Assembly: GCF_900113655.1 (NCBI RefSeq)
Contig: NZ_FOQF01000021.1
Location: forward strand, 1-64,000
DNA from: Pseudobutyrivibrio sp. OR37
GTDB lineage: Bacteria; Bacillota; Clostridia; Lachnospirales; Lachnospiraceae
DNA length: 64,000 nucleotides
Direction: 5' to 3'
The notes under the pieces are model-generated. The model saw only the letters and a list, made by a program, of their open reading frames with translations. It made no database searches and had not been told where the DNA came from. Made by a program: the position numbers and the translations under genes. This document shows, one piece after another, positions 56,168 to 64,000 of this stretch (within the stretch, counting starts at the first letter, position 1; the number at the start of each line of letters is the position of its first letter).

Positions 56168-57278
56168 AGTGTACAGGCACCTCAACTCCTATCTTTCTGT
56201 GAGCCTCCTTAAATACTTTAAAAAAATCACGTATATCATTAACTGTAATGGCACCTAAAGAGCACAATCTGAATGTTTTCGAGCTCATAATCTTACCTGG
56301 ATATATAGTAAAGCCCCGTTCATAACAATAATCATGTATTTCTTCAAAATTAAAGTTATTATCATCGGGATAAATAGCTGTAGCCACTAATCCGGCACGA
56401 TACTCTGGTTTAATGACTTGTTTATATCCCATCTCTTCTAACCCCTTACAAATCTCATCAAAAACACCTTTGTGCCGTTCCCATTTAGCCTCTTCACCTT
56501 CCTCCCAGTATTCCTTTATAGCTTGCTTAGTCGCATATGCTGTCTGTACAGGTGGTGTAAAATGCATTTCTCCGGTGCGCTCAAAAAAATCATACTGTAG
56601 AAATAGATTGCAGTAGTATGATCGTCTAGGATAATCCTTAGAAGCTTCTATTATTGACTTTCGCCCCACTATAAACGAGAGTCCTGTCATAGACATAAGA
56701 CCTTTTTGAGCAGATGCCATACAAAAATCTATATTATCTTTTATCACATCAATAGGTCGCATAGCATATGTCGATGTAGTATCAACTACAAATATTGCCC
56801 CATATCTATGAGCAACTTCCCCTATATCTCTTATCGGATTAAGTAACCCAGTTCCCGTCTCATTGTGAGTAGTATATACTAGCGAAATATCTTCATGTTC
56901 TTTTAATTGTTTTTCCACCAACTCAATATCTGCAGGTTCATAAATAGGTAGCTTTAATTCCAAAAAATCTAATCCATAATATTCGCATACTTCTACAGCT
57001 CTACTACTATACGAACCATTGTTTACGATAAGAGCCCTCTTCCCTTCAGGAATAAGTGAATTAAGACAGACATCAATATTTATAGTGCCAGAGCCACAGA
57101 ATAATACAGCAGTATACTTCCCATCTCCGTGTACTATTTTTACTAAGTCCCTTCTAATTTCCTGCATAAGTTTTGTAAATTCTTTTTCCCTAGGACATAT
57201 GTCAGGAACCACCTGTGCCATCTTTACACTATCTGTTGTTGTTGCAGGACCTGGATTTAACAATACATTTCTTTTCAT
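56160..57278 (-). CDS. phnW: 2-aminoethylphosphonate-pyruvate transaminase
   Basis: A 372-residue class V PLP aminotransferase. Asp166 (VVDTTS) contacts the pyridine nitrogen and Lys192 (SAQKGLMS) binds PLP. The NPGPATTTDSVKMAQ opening is characteristic of PhnW/AepZ. It can run in either direction; next to PEP mutase and Ppd it should make 2-aminoethylphosphonate from phosphonoacetaldehyde rather than degrade it. No phosphonatase gene (PhnX) is visible. It begins four bases after the phosphatase-superfamily gene upstream. Confidence 0.93.
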   Translation of the reverse strand: MKRNVLLNPGPATTTDSVKMAQVVPDICPREKEFTKLMQEIRRDLVKIVHGDGKYTAVLFCGSGTINIDVCLNSLIPEGKRALIVNNGSYSSRAVEVCEYYGLDFLELKLPIYEPADIELVEKQLKEHEDISLVYTTHNETGTGLLNPIRDIGEVAHRYGAIFVVDTTSTYAMRPIDVIKDNIDFCMASAQKGLMSMTGLSFIVGRKSIIEASKDYPRRSYYCNLFLQYDFFERTGEMHFTPPVQTAYATKQAIKEYWEEGEEAKWERHKGVFDEICKGLEEMGYKQVIKPEYRAGLVATAIYPDDNNFNFEEIHDYCYERGFTIYPGKIMSSKTFRLCSLGAITVNDIRDFFKVFKEAHRKIGVEVPVHYE

Positions 57279-57281
57279 TTA

Positions 57282-59033
57282 CTAAGCCCCCAAAACAGTA
57301 ATCTGGTCTCTAACAATATCGTATATACGATTTATTTCATTGTCATCAAATATTTGATGTTCATTTACATACAATTTCTTTAGGCCATTACTAAATACAA
57401 TAAGCTTCTTGCCATCTTCAAACACAAAAGCCTCAAAAGCCATAAGATTCTCTTCATGCCCCATCTCTCTATACAGAAATCTAAAATCAGGGTTATATAT
57501 TTGAGTGCGAGCGCACTTAACATATTTTTTTTTAGGTATTATTGGTACTTCATCTTTTTCAAGCGCAATTACAACATTATTCATTTCAGAAAGAGATACT
57601 ATATCATCACATTCTCCATTAGGTATATACTCTCCTATTAATACAAATGGTATCTCTGTCCATTCTGCAGAACATGACAACTGAATCTCCGAAACATCCT
57701 TAAGTGTTGCATTCTTAGGAAGGAGAAGATTTCCATGATCAGCATACAAAAAAATCTTAAATCTGCTGAGTTCTATAAATTCGGCCATTATTCCATCAAC
57801 ATATCTTAAAGAATCGTTATGCTGTCTAATATAATCAGCTCTCAATTTACCCCCTTTAGCTGGCAAAAAATCGAACAGCATTGCTGTCCCCTCAAACACC
57901 ACATCTCCAGACGTGTATGGATTAGAGAATGAATAATGTGTTTCATATAATTCATGTAAAATAAACAAACCATTATCTGTTTCAAGCGCATCCATTACAA
58001 ATTCCCATAACTTCTCTGTTATAGTCTGAAATGCCCCGCAATGATTAATCCCTTCACCCTCAATGTGCTTGTCCATATCCGTATATAAGTGAATGTCTCT
58101 ACCTTGCTTCAATGCCTCTTTAATAAATCTACAATCACTAGCATCCACTACGCCGTGATTATAATAATTCGTACTTAAATCATAATTCTCACTATATACG
58201 GGAACTAAACTCTCAAATGTTGATGTTGAAAATGAATATGCATTAGTATATCTATAGCCCTTCTGATTTATTACTGCCATTAACCTAGGCATATTGTCCT
58301 CTGTCACGTCACTACGTCTCATCCCATCTAGACACATCAAAAGAACATTTTTGCTACCAATTTTTTTATATCCCTCTAATAATTGTTCTCGAATCTCTTT
58401 TATATCACCCAACAACAACTTATATGTCTCATTAGGAAAAAGTGACAATAATCTTTCTACACTCTCTGCCGCCAAACGAAAATCCTTGATTTGAATGTAT
58501 AATGAAACCAATTCAAATAATTTTTCTTCCGATTCTAAATTTTTATTAAGTTTATTAATGGTTCTGTACAACTGATGAGGATGTGTTCCATAATAATAAT
58601 CTGCATTAAGTTTAATTCCTCTAGCATTGATTTCATCATAAATATCAAGTGCTGGTATGTCTGGACATATTTTGGTTAATTTCTCCTTTATTTCTTTTCT
58701 AAATTTATAAGAAGAAATGATTATTCCATCTATATCGAATTCACTAATCTGATCGTCTGAAATTTGTTTGAAACCTGACTCGTTTTCCTGATTATAGTTA
58801 TCGATAATAATCTTTACATTTTTCATTTCAAACATAAAGTCAGCCATTAGCATCCTGGTATGACCACCATTCGCGTATAATGCAGGTTTTTTTTTGTCTT
58901 TCAAAAAATGCTCCAAAATATCTTTAACGTTCAATGCTATTTTTTTTGAATCTAGCGGCCTATTTAGGCTATATTTTTCAAATAACTCATCATATTTTTT
59001 TATTAACTCTTTTCGTAAATTAAAATTTGTCAT
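57282..59033 (-). CDS. Alkaline-phosphatase-superfamily protein with GAG-like N-terminal region
   Basis: A 583-residue protein without signal peptide or membrane helix. Residues about 35-140 look like a divergent GAG Rossmann module (KKPALYANGGHTRMLMADF, IIIDNYNQENE). From about 228 it is a sulfatase/LTA-synthase-like fold: VLLMCLDGMRR (metal Asp236), a Thr/Ser nucleophile region SFSTSTFES (267-275), HELYETHYSF and YADHGN (430-435). Family members transfer or hydrolyse phosphoethanolamine, phosphoglycerol or phosphonates. Being cytoplasmic and beside the AEP genes, it could act on AEP or its ester. ATG at 59033; a TTG six codons upstream is open. Confidence 0.68.
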   Translation of the reverse strand: MTNFNLRKELIKKYDELFEKYSLNRPLDSKKIALNVKDILEHFLKDKKKPALYANGGHTRMLMADFMFEMKNVKIIIDNYNQENESGFKQISDDQISEFDIDGIIISSYKFRKEIKEKLTKICPDIPALDIYDEINARGIKLNADYYYGTHPHQLYRTINKLNKNLESEEKLFELVSLYIQIKDFRLAAESVERLLSLFPNETYKLLLGDIKEIREQLLEGYKKIGSKNVLLMCLDGMRRSDVTEDNMPRLMAVINQKGYRYTNAYSFSTSTFESLVPVYSENYDLSTNYYNHGVVDASDCRFIKEALKQGRDIHLYTDMDKHIEGEGINHCGAFQTITEKLWEFVMDALETDNGLFILHELYETHYSFSNPYTSGDVVFEGTAMLFDFLPAKGGKLRADYIRQHNDSLRYVDGIMAEFIELSRFKIFLYADHGNLLLPKNATLKDVSEIQLSCSAEWTEIPFVLIGEYIPNGECDDIVSLSEMNNVVIALEKDEVPIIPKKKYVKCARTQIYNPDFRFLYREMGHEENLMAFEAFVFEDGKKLIVFSNGLKKLYVNEHQIFDDNEINRIYDIVRDQITVLGA

Positions 59034-59037
59034 ACTT

Positions 59038-60126
59038 CTATTTCTTTTCAACTCTATTCATTAGTGTTCTCATAAATGACGTGTTTTTCTTTTCCTCTAC
59101 TAATTTCCAGCTTCCTACCTCTTTATGGAGTGAAACTGTTTTCTCAGTAATCATATTAGGCATACCTTCTATTGTTAAAGGTGACATTACTTCTCGCGGA
59201 TACAATACAATCTCGTCTTTCTTTTGATATTGATTTATAATCTCAAATCCATATTTTTTTAATACAGGATGAGAAAAGGTATGGTCCTGCGTTTTTTTAA
59301 ATTCTCCACCGGTATCCCTAATAGATACACATATATAATCTATCATCTCTTGAATAATATCCGCATTACTTATAGAACCAAATCCGCAACCTCTGCTTAC
59401 CATCTCTCCAGAGCCCATATTAAAAAAAGATTTATCTTTTAGTAAAATATCAAAATTTGCTATAGCCTCCACATCCGTATCCAAATATATTCCACCATAT
59501 TTGTTAATGATATCTAATCTTGCAAGATTAGGTACAAAACCCCACGCTCTACTAGTAAATGCTAATTTAGTATATTCATCTTTACAAAAATCATAATTAC
59601 TTTCGTCCCATCGTATAATTTCATAATCAGGATTATACTTTCTCCAAGACTCTATATTTTTTTTAAATTCACCCGGTAATTCTTTTCCTCCAACCCAAAT
59701 ATAATGAATTTTCTTTGGAATAAGTTGAGGTCCCTTCGTGAATTCCCATGGCTTTATTTCCTCAAATGTATTTCTCATTATTATTGAAAGATAACACTCT
59801 AATTCGTCAAGCTCTGGTATAGCATCAAGCTGCTCTACTACTTCGTTTGCATAAAAAGGAGAATCAATGTAACAAATTAGGTTCTTATTTGTCTTATATG
59901 CTTTTATCAAATTGTTTAACGAGTAAATCATATATATTTTCCCGTTAAACTCATGCTCTGTGTTCCATAAACCATCATTATTGTCCACAACAAAAAGCAC
60001 ATTCTCATTTTCAAAATATATATCCAAACAACTATCTAAAGCTCTACCTGCTCCAAATATTACTATTTCCTTATCCTTTATATAATTTTTGAAAGCAACT
60101 GGACCCATGTTTTTTAAAGTAACCAT
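59038..60126 (-). CDS. GT32-like glycosyltransferase with N-terminal GAG module
   Basis: A 362-residue paralogue of the protein at 50788-51888. FGAG is at 24-27 (KEIVIFGAGRALDSCLDIYF, VVDNNDGLW). The catalytic domain has KKIHYIWVGGKELPGEF, YEIIRWDESNYDF, FVPNLARLDIINKYGGIYLD and DTDVEA. It would transfer a sugar from a nucleotide donor. AAGGA lies upstream of the ATG. A 165-base gap separates it from the preceding gene; that gap holds only very short open frames and no clear promoter. Confidence 0.8.
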   Translation of the reverse strand: MVTLKNMGPVAFKNYIKDKEIVIFGAGRALDSCLDIYFENENVLFVVDNNDGLWNTEHEFNGKIYMIYSLNNLIKAYKTNKNLICYIDSPFYANEVVEQLDAIPELDELECYLSIIMRNTFEEIKPWEFTKGPQLIPKKIHYIWVGGKELPGEFKKNIESWRKYNPDYEIIRWDESNYDFCKDEYTKLAFTSRAWGFVPNLARLDIINKYGGIYLDTDVEAIANFDILLKDKSFFNMGSGEMVSRGCGFGSISNADIIQEMIDYICVSIRDTGGEFKKTQDHTFSHPVLKKYGFEIINQYQKKDEIVLYPREVMSPLTIEGMPNMITEKTVSLHKEVGSWKLVEEKKNTSFMRTLMNRVEKK

Positions 60127-60291
60127 AGATTTAATCCTTCAACTAACCATTTTGCAGTCATGCACAACTTTACTACTTTAATCCAATCCTCATTTTTTAC
60201 AATCATCTATAAATGCCTTTTCCTTGTATTTTGAAATGCTTTAATTATGACGTTTTTTACACTAATAATAATCTCCATATCATCTTTCCTT

Positions 60292-61104
60292 CTAAAATAT
60301 TTCTTCAAAAGAGCTCTCAATTTTCGCATTTACCTGCAACAGTGTTAAAAGGTTTTGTCTGCTGATTTTGTTTTCCAACTCACTTTCATGTATTAATCCT
60401 CCTAAACCATGAATCTCTTCTTGTCTCATAGTGCTGGGGTAAATATTAACATTAACTAAGGAAACTTTTTTGTATATTGCCATGCTTAGTCTGTGAACAC
60501 CATCAATGTGTTTATAATTATCTAATATAGATATTGGATAATTATTCAAAAAGCCTCTAGTCTCTATACTACGAATCAAATCCTTAAAATTGATTAGTCT
60601 CTTTTTTGCTGTTTCATGAGAGCAATACAATTCCATACATGCCATATAGATATCATCACCATCATTTCTCAGGCCATAAAATTGTTCCAATACTACATAT
60701 CTTGTTGCAATTAAAAGATTATCTTTATTTGCTAGATAAATTTGCTTTACTGGAATCTTAATATTTTTTTTTATAGGTGTTCCTAACATAAATTCATAAA
60801 GAAATGGATATATCCAAATACATTTATCACATCTTTCTTTAAGTAACACTTTATTAATTTCTTCTTTCAATGATTCGTGTACTGCAAGACATACGACATA
60901 ATCACTAATTTTTATATTATCTATTGATTTTATTGGATAATTATCTATACTCTTGGTATCTCCCTCCGTTGTCACAAAGCATTCTAAATTATCTTCTAAA
61001 CTTCGTATTTTTATACCTTTATAAAATTTTTCAGCAACATATCCTGCACCATAGATTATGAATTTGTTATTCTTAAGAATATTGATAAATTCTTCAAATT
61101 CCAT
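60292..61104 (-). CDS. GAG module fused to a ParB/Srx-like domain
   Basis: A 270-residue protein. The N-terminal GAG module (about 13-100, KFIIYGAGYVAEKFYKG, YGAG at 18-21) is followed by a region that contains ILDNYKHIDGVHRLSMAIYK (DGVHR at 201-205), the fingerprint of ParB N-terminal/sulfiredoxin-like domains. Such domains can bind or hydrolyse nucleotides, or phosphorylate serine, as in CTP-using ParB and the SbnI family. In a glycan locus it could be a CTP-dependent kinase or sensor. GGAGAT precedes the ATG and the gene overlaps the TagB/TagF-like gene by 11 bases. Confidence 0.6.
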   Translation of the reverse strand: MEFEEFINILKNNKFIIYGAGYVAEKFYKGIKIRSLEDNLECFVTTEGDTKSIDNYPIKSIDNIKISDYVVCLAVHESLKEEINKVLLKERCDKCIWIYPFLYEFMLGTPIKKNIKIPVKQIYLANKDNLLIATRYVVLEQFYGLRNDGDDIYMACMELYCSHETAKKRLINFKDLIRSIETRGFLNNYPISILDNYKHIDGVHRLSMAIYKKVSLVNVNIYPSTMRQEEIHGLGGLIHESELENKISRQNLLTLLQVNAKIESSFEEIF

Positions 61105-62353
61105 TTATATCTCCATAAATTATCTGTCTGCTAGTAATATTGCCAATTATATCCACAACCCTTTTGGAAGCTTTTCCATCAGCAACTATTCCACATCGAT
61201 AGCGAAAATTCGTAGACTCTTCTCTATACTTCAAATCATCAAAGGATAGAATATTTTCAACCAATTCATCTGTAGATTTAGCATACGAAAAAGGTATCTC
61301 ATCTAGTGAAAACATAAGATTTCCTCTATCGTCAACGTACTCTTCTAAATCATCAGCATATATAAATCCTGGCTGACCCGTTAAAAACCCTTCGAAAATC
61401 ACTGTAGAATAATCCGTTATTATTGCATCTGTAGCAGCCATAAGCTCATTCATATCATCAGCTTGCGTCACATCTATAATCTTTGAATTCGTATTTGCGA
61501 TATTCATCTTTTTAACTGAGTCTGCAAGTTGCGGATGTAACCGAAGAAACAGATACCACTCTCCGCCAAATCTTTTCTCGAATGCATCAATAACTCTATC
61601 AAAATCCAAAGAAACTTTTTTCTCATTTACACTTCTATTTAGCGCCTGGCTACCACCTCTAAATGTTGGCGCGTATATAGCTATCTTTGCATTATTTGGA
61701 ACCTCATATCGTTCTCTAATTAATTGGTGTTTTTCCTTAACACTATTTATTAATATATCAAAGCGAGGTGTGCCAATCTCTTTAATATCGCCATCATATA
61801 TCAAGCCTTTGGGCCACATATTTGTACACCATTTGCTTCCAGAAATTGCTATATCTATTAAATCTGAATCTGTTTTGCTCACCAAATAAGCTATTTCTGA
61901 TAGTTTATTTCCTCTACATTTTCCAATAGGTTTTAAGCTAATTGAGCCATGCCAGGTCTGGATATAGGTTGTCCCTTTTCTTTTTCTCGTTCCTAAAAAA
62001 GTTCTTGTATTCCCTATCCACACTCTAGCTGTCGTCATTTGAAATGCTCTATTCCAAATAGTATCCTTAACTACCTTTATACCATCTGGAAAACTAAGGC
62101 TAGGTTTCTTTGTAATCCACACTAAATCATAATCAGTTTCACCTTTTGCATTTCTTTTAAGTATTTCCTCGGCTATGTATCTAGGATTACAACTATAGCC
62201 TCCATTTCCTTCCAGAGTCCAAAGCACAATCTTGTTCTTTTGAATAGGAAATACTCGACAAATATAAAATGGAAAACTATAAAAAAAAGCTTTAATTTTT
62301 CTTTTCTTTATATACTTTTCTTCAGTGCTTTTTTTTCCCATATCTCTATGCAT
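61094..62353 (-). CDS. CDP-glycerol glycerophosphotransferase family protein (TagB/TagF-like)
   Basis: A 419-residue enzyme of teichoic-acid type. Hallmarks are QTWHGSISLKPIG with the catalytic His, YAPTFRGG, LRLHPQL and ITDYSTVIFEG. Family members transfer glycerol phosphate or ribitol phosphate from a CDP donor to a membrane-bound acceptor. A hydrophobic, basic N-terminal stretch (KAFFYSFPFYICRVF) may hold it at the membrane. With the TagD-like gene upstream it suggests a polyol-phosphate backbone or side chain, or CMP-AEP could be its donor. The start is uncertain between two Met four codons apart. Confidence 0.87.
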   Translation of the reverse strand: MHRDMGKKSTEEKYIKKRKIKAFFYSFPFYICRVFPIQKNKIVLWTLEGNGGYSCNPRYIAEEILKRNAKGETDYDLVWITKKPSLSFPDGIKVVKDTIWNRAFQMTTARVWIGNTRTFLGTRKRKGTTYIQTWHGSISLKPIGKCRGNKLSEIAYLVSKTDSDLIDIAISGSKWCTNMWPKGLIYDGDIKEIGTPRFDILINSVKEKHQLIRERYEVPNNAKIAIYAPTFRGGSQALNRSVNEKKVSLDFDRVIDAFEKRFGGEWYLFLRLHPQLADSVKKMNIANTNSKIIDVTQADDMNELMAATDAIITDYSTVIFEGFLTGQPGFIYADDLEEYVDDRGNLMFSLDEIPFSYAKSTDELVENILSFDDLKYREESTNFRYRCGIVADGKASKRVVDIIGNITSRQIIYGDINGI

Positions 62354-63386
62354 CTATTAAATCCAAGAATCTTTCTAAGCTATACAGTAATAATCTTTGT
62401 TCTCCTGTTAATCCAGTTACGCAGTCTTCTTTAAACTCTTTACGTTTAGGTCCTCCCCAGTTTTTCATCCAGGCCTCTGCTGGTCTCGACATCGGCTTTT
62501 TTTCTGGTATCTCAAGCATTGGGTATCTCATTTTAAAAAGCTGGCGGATTAAATATTTGCTTTCTCCATTTCTAACTCGCTTTAAATCTAACGGCTCCGC
62601 CATCTTTAAATGCTCAAATGGATCAATATAATCTAATCCCGCACACTCGAATGCATTTGTTAATGCTCCAGCAGCTGATACAGCATAAGGTCCCTGAATA
62701 TAACCTATGAAATCAATATCCCCATTGGTTTTTCTATATTTTTCATAAGTATCCATTGCTATACTGCCATCTTTTAAAACTTTAGATGCATCTAAAAAAG
62801 TAAATCTATTAATCCATTCATCATACTTCCAATCCTTAGAAAGCAATCTATCCATTCCACCAAATTCAGTATCGGCACAATCCCCATAAACTATCAGATT
62901 GCATCCATCTGCTTTTGCTCTTAATGCAGCCTTATATGCCTGTGGTTCGTTTGGAATAATAGGCGAACCATCATGAAGCATTAGTTCATCCATTTCGTTT
63001 ACATAATCATCCCATGTAACATCTACAATCACATGTTCCAGCTCGTATATATCACAGTATTTCTTTGCCTGTTCAGTTTCATCAACAGCATTTTCTCCAA
63101 TACATCTTGCTGTATAGCACTTAGCTCCTTTAGGCATATATGAAGCAAGAATAGCTGAATCCATACCACCACTAAGCAGCATTCCCGCCTTTGATAAATC
63201 TATCTTTTCCAGCTGATTTCTAATACCTTCATCTATATCTTCTGCTGTTTTACAAGGAACCTTTTTCTCCAGTGGAACATCGGGATGCTTTCTTGGAATA
63301 ATTCCTTCCTTAAAGCATTTGTTTTCATCATATACATATCTCACTGTTAAATATGATTCCATGCAGTACTTTTTATCTTCCATCAT
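62346..63386 (-). CDS. Asparagine-synthase-like ATP-dependent amidoligase
   Basis: A 346-residue protein with the synthetase half of AsnB only. SGGMDS (72-77) is the PP-loop ATP site, and YGDCADTEFGG and the C-terminal KYLIRQLFK region match the AsnB active-site cleft. The N-terminal glutaminase domain with its Cys1 nucleophile is missing, so it needs free ammonia, another amine such as AEP, or another protein. It probably amidates a sugar acid or peptide in the glycan. Tandem ATGs follow GAGGAG, which overlaps the end of the TagD-like gene. Confidence 0.72.
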   Translation of the reverse strand: MMEDKKYCMESYLTVRYVYDENKCFKEGIIPRKHPDVPLEKKVPCKTAEDIDEGIRNQLEKIDLSKAGMLLSGGMDSAILASYMPKGAKCYTARCIGENAVDETEQAKKYCDIYELEHVIVDVTWDDYVNEMDELMLHDGSPIIPNEPQAYKAALRAKADGCNLIVYGDCADTEFGGMDRLLSKDWKYDEWINRFTFLDASKVLKDGSIAMDTYEKYRKTNGDIDFIGYIQGPYAVSAAGALTNAFECAGLDYIDPFEHLKMAEPLDLKRVRNGESKYLIRQLFKMRYPMLEIPEKKPMSRPAEAWMKNWGGPKRKEFKEDCVTGLTGEQRLLLYSLERFLDLIDA

Positions 63387-63389
63387 CCC

Positions 63390-63812
63390 CTACTCCTCAC
63401 ATGCTTTCGGTATCTCAACCCTCAATCCCGTCGATGAAACGCTAGGTGTATGTGGCAAATACACTACATCAACACCCAGCTTTGCCAAATCTTCCTCTGT
63501 TTGTTTCCAGCGTTCATTGCCTTTCCAGTCGTCGCCTATGAACACTGCATCAAATCTATGCGTTTTATAGATTTCCACCTTATCCAAGGTATCTACAATT
63601 ATTACATCGTCCACCGCACGCAGGTTTCTGACTATCTCAGCTCGGTCATTCTCGTTAATTACTGTTGTCTTATGCTTGTACTGCTGCACAAGCTCATCAG
63701 AATTAACCCCAACAATAAGCTTTTCGCATTGAGCCTTAGCGTTGTTTATTAAATTCAAATGTCCCACATGGAACATATCAAAAACGCCCTGTGTATACCC
63801 AATTTTATACAT
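63390..63812 (-). CDS. tagD: TagD-like cytidylyltransferase
   Basis: A 140-residue protein of the glycerol-3-phosphate cytidylyltransferase type. HVGH is at 15-18 (GVFDMFHVGHLN), and the KMSKS-like region of the family appears as SVSSTGLR near the C-terminus. Length is normal. It would give CDP-glycerol or a related CDP-alcohol for the TagB/TagF-like transferase two genes downstream. The nucleotidyltransferase part of the protein at 41194-43548 closely resembles it. AGGT lies before the ATG. It is the first gene of the visible operon. Confidence 0.83.
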   Translation of the reverse strand: MYKIGYTQGVFDMFHVGHLNLINNAKAQCEKLIVGVNSDELVQQYKHKTTVINENDRAEIVRNLRAVDDVIIVDTLDKVEIYKTHRFDAVFIGDDWKGNERWKQTEEDLAKLGVDVVYLPHTPSVSSTGLRVEIPKACEE

Positions 63813-63861
63813 GCCATTTTACCTATCGCTTGCACCGTACAATCTATTCACACATTTACAA

Positions 63862-63891
63862 AGGGCTCCGCACCCTCAGGTGCGAAGCCCT
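63862..63891 (-). terminator. Strong hairpin upstream of the glycan locus
   Basis: AGGGCTCCGCACC (63862-63874) pairs with GGTGCGAAGCCCT (63879-63891) with one mismatch and a CTCA loop. On the minus strand CCCTTTGTAAATG follows, a poor U-tract, so it may end an upstream minus-strand transcript from beyond the window or act as an attenuator. No gene is visible in 63892-64000. Confidence 0.55.
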
Positions 63892-64000
63892 ATAAAACTC
63901 CTACTATTCCTATACTCCCCACCATTCATGCAATTAAACCCCTAGCAGAAAAGCTAAATGCAGACACTCCCACATCTAAGTTTTTCTATGGTTTAATTAT

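Noticed and set aside
60127-60291. Short open frames (18 and 30 codons) in the gap between the two GAG genes
   Set aside because: No convincing ribosome binding site and no recognisable sequence; possibly remnants, but unsupported.
1-64000. rRNA or tRNA genes
   Set aside because: No cloverleaf with a GGTTCAA-type T-arm and no conserved rRNA segment was seen when reading the intergenic regions.
63892-64000. C-terminal end of another minus-strand gene at the right edge
   Set aside because: All minus-strand frames hit stop codons within the last 109 bases, so no coding sequence can be supported.

Overview
The window looks like a chromosomal segment of a low-GC, motile Firmicute, most likely a member of the Lachnospiraceae close to Butyrivibrio or Pseudobutyrivibrio. 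This is an inference from gene content and order: the HU / RqcP / DivIC / TilS / Hpt / FtsH block and the mbl / flgF / flgG block are typical Firmicutes arrangements, ProRS is the short clostridial/archaeal type, and Shine-Dalgarno sequences are strong throughout. Nearly all genes lie on the minus strand.

Layout. 1-3.9 kb: the start of a transposase-like gene, an RluA-type pseudouridine synthase, a J-domain protein and a cytoplasmic GH13 glycosidase. 4.1-8.8 kb: the ftsH-hpt-tilS-divIC-rqcP-hup cell-cycle and translation block. 9-21.8 kb: a PEGA lipoprotein, cca, proS, a degenerate-GGDEF/EAL protein, a second pseudouridine synthase, a secreted SGNH protein, a two-component system, metK and an HD-GYP phosphodiesterase. 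21.8-34.3 kb: recD2, flagellar rod genes (flgJ-like, flgG, flgF), mbl, sdaAB/sdaAA, and uvrB-uvrA. 34.3-35.9 kb: an 800-base noncoding region holding an array of TTAAGTG/CACTTAA palindromes, followed by the only plus-strand gene in this part, a PD-(D/E)XK-like nuclease. 36-39 kb: two membrane proteins and pgi.

39.1-63.8 kb is a long, visibly more AT-rich surface-glycan locus read on the minus strand with overlapping or nearly touching genes. It contains a full 2-aminoethylphosphonate (AEP) route: PEP mutase, phosphonopyruvate decarboxylase, AEP transaminase and a LicC/PntC-like nucleotidyltransferase. Around it are GT2, GT4 and GT32-like glycosyltransferases, a TagB/TagF-like polymerase, a TagD-like cytidylyltransferase, an alkaline-phosphatase-superfamily protein, an asparagine-synthase-like amidotransferase and several multidomain proteins. 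About ten of these otherwise unrelated proteins carry the same small GAG-type Rossmann module, at the N-terminus, the C-terminus or internally. The likely product is a phosphonate-decorated glycan or teichoic-acid-like polymer.

The other unusual theme is a dispersed two-hairpin repeat, five copies, all in the same orientation. Its arms covary between copies. In four copies its GGATGAGG end falls just upstream of a start codon and supplies the Shine-Dalgarno sequence. In other copies it supplies a stop codon or the last codons of a gene.
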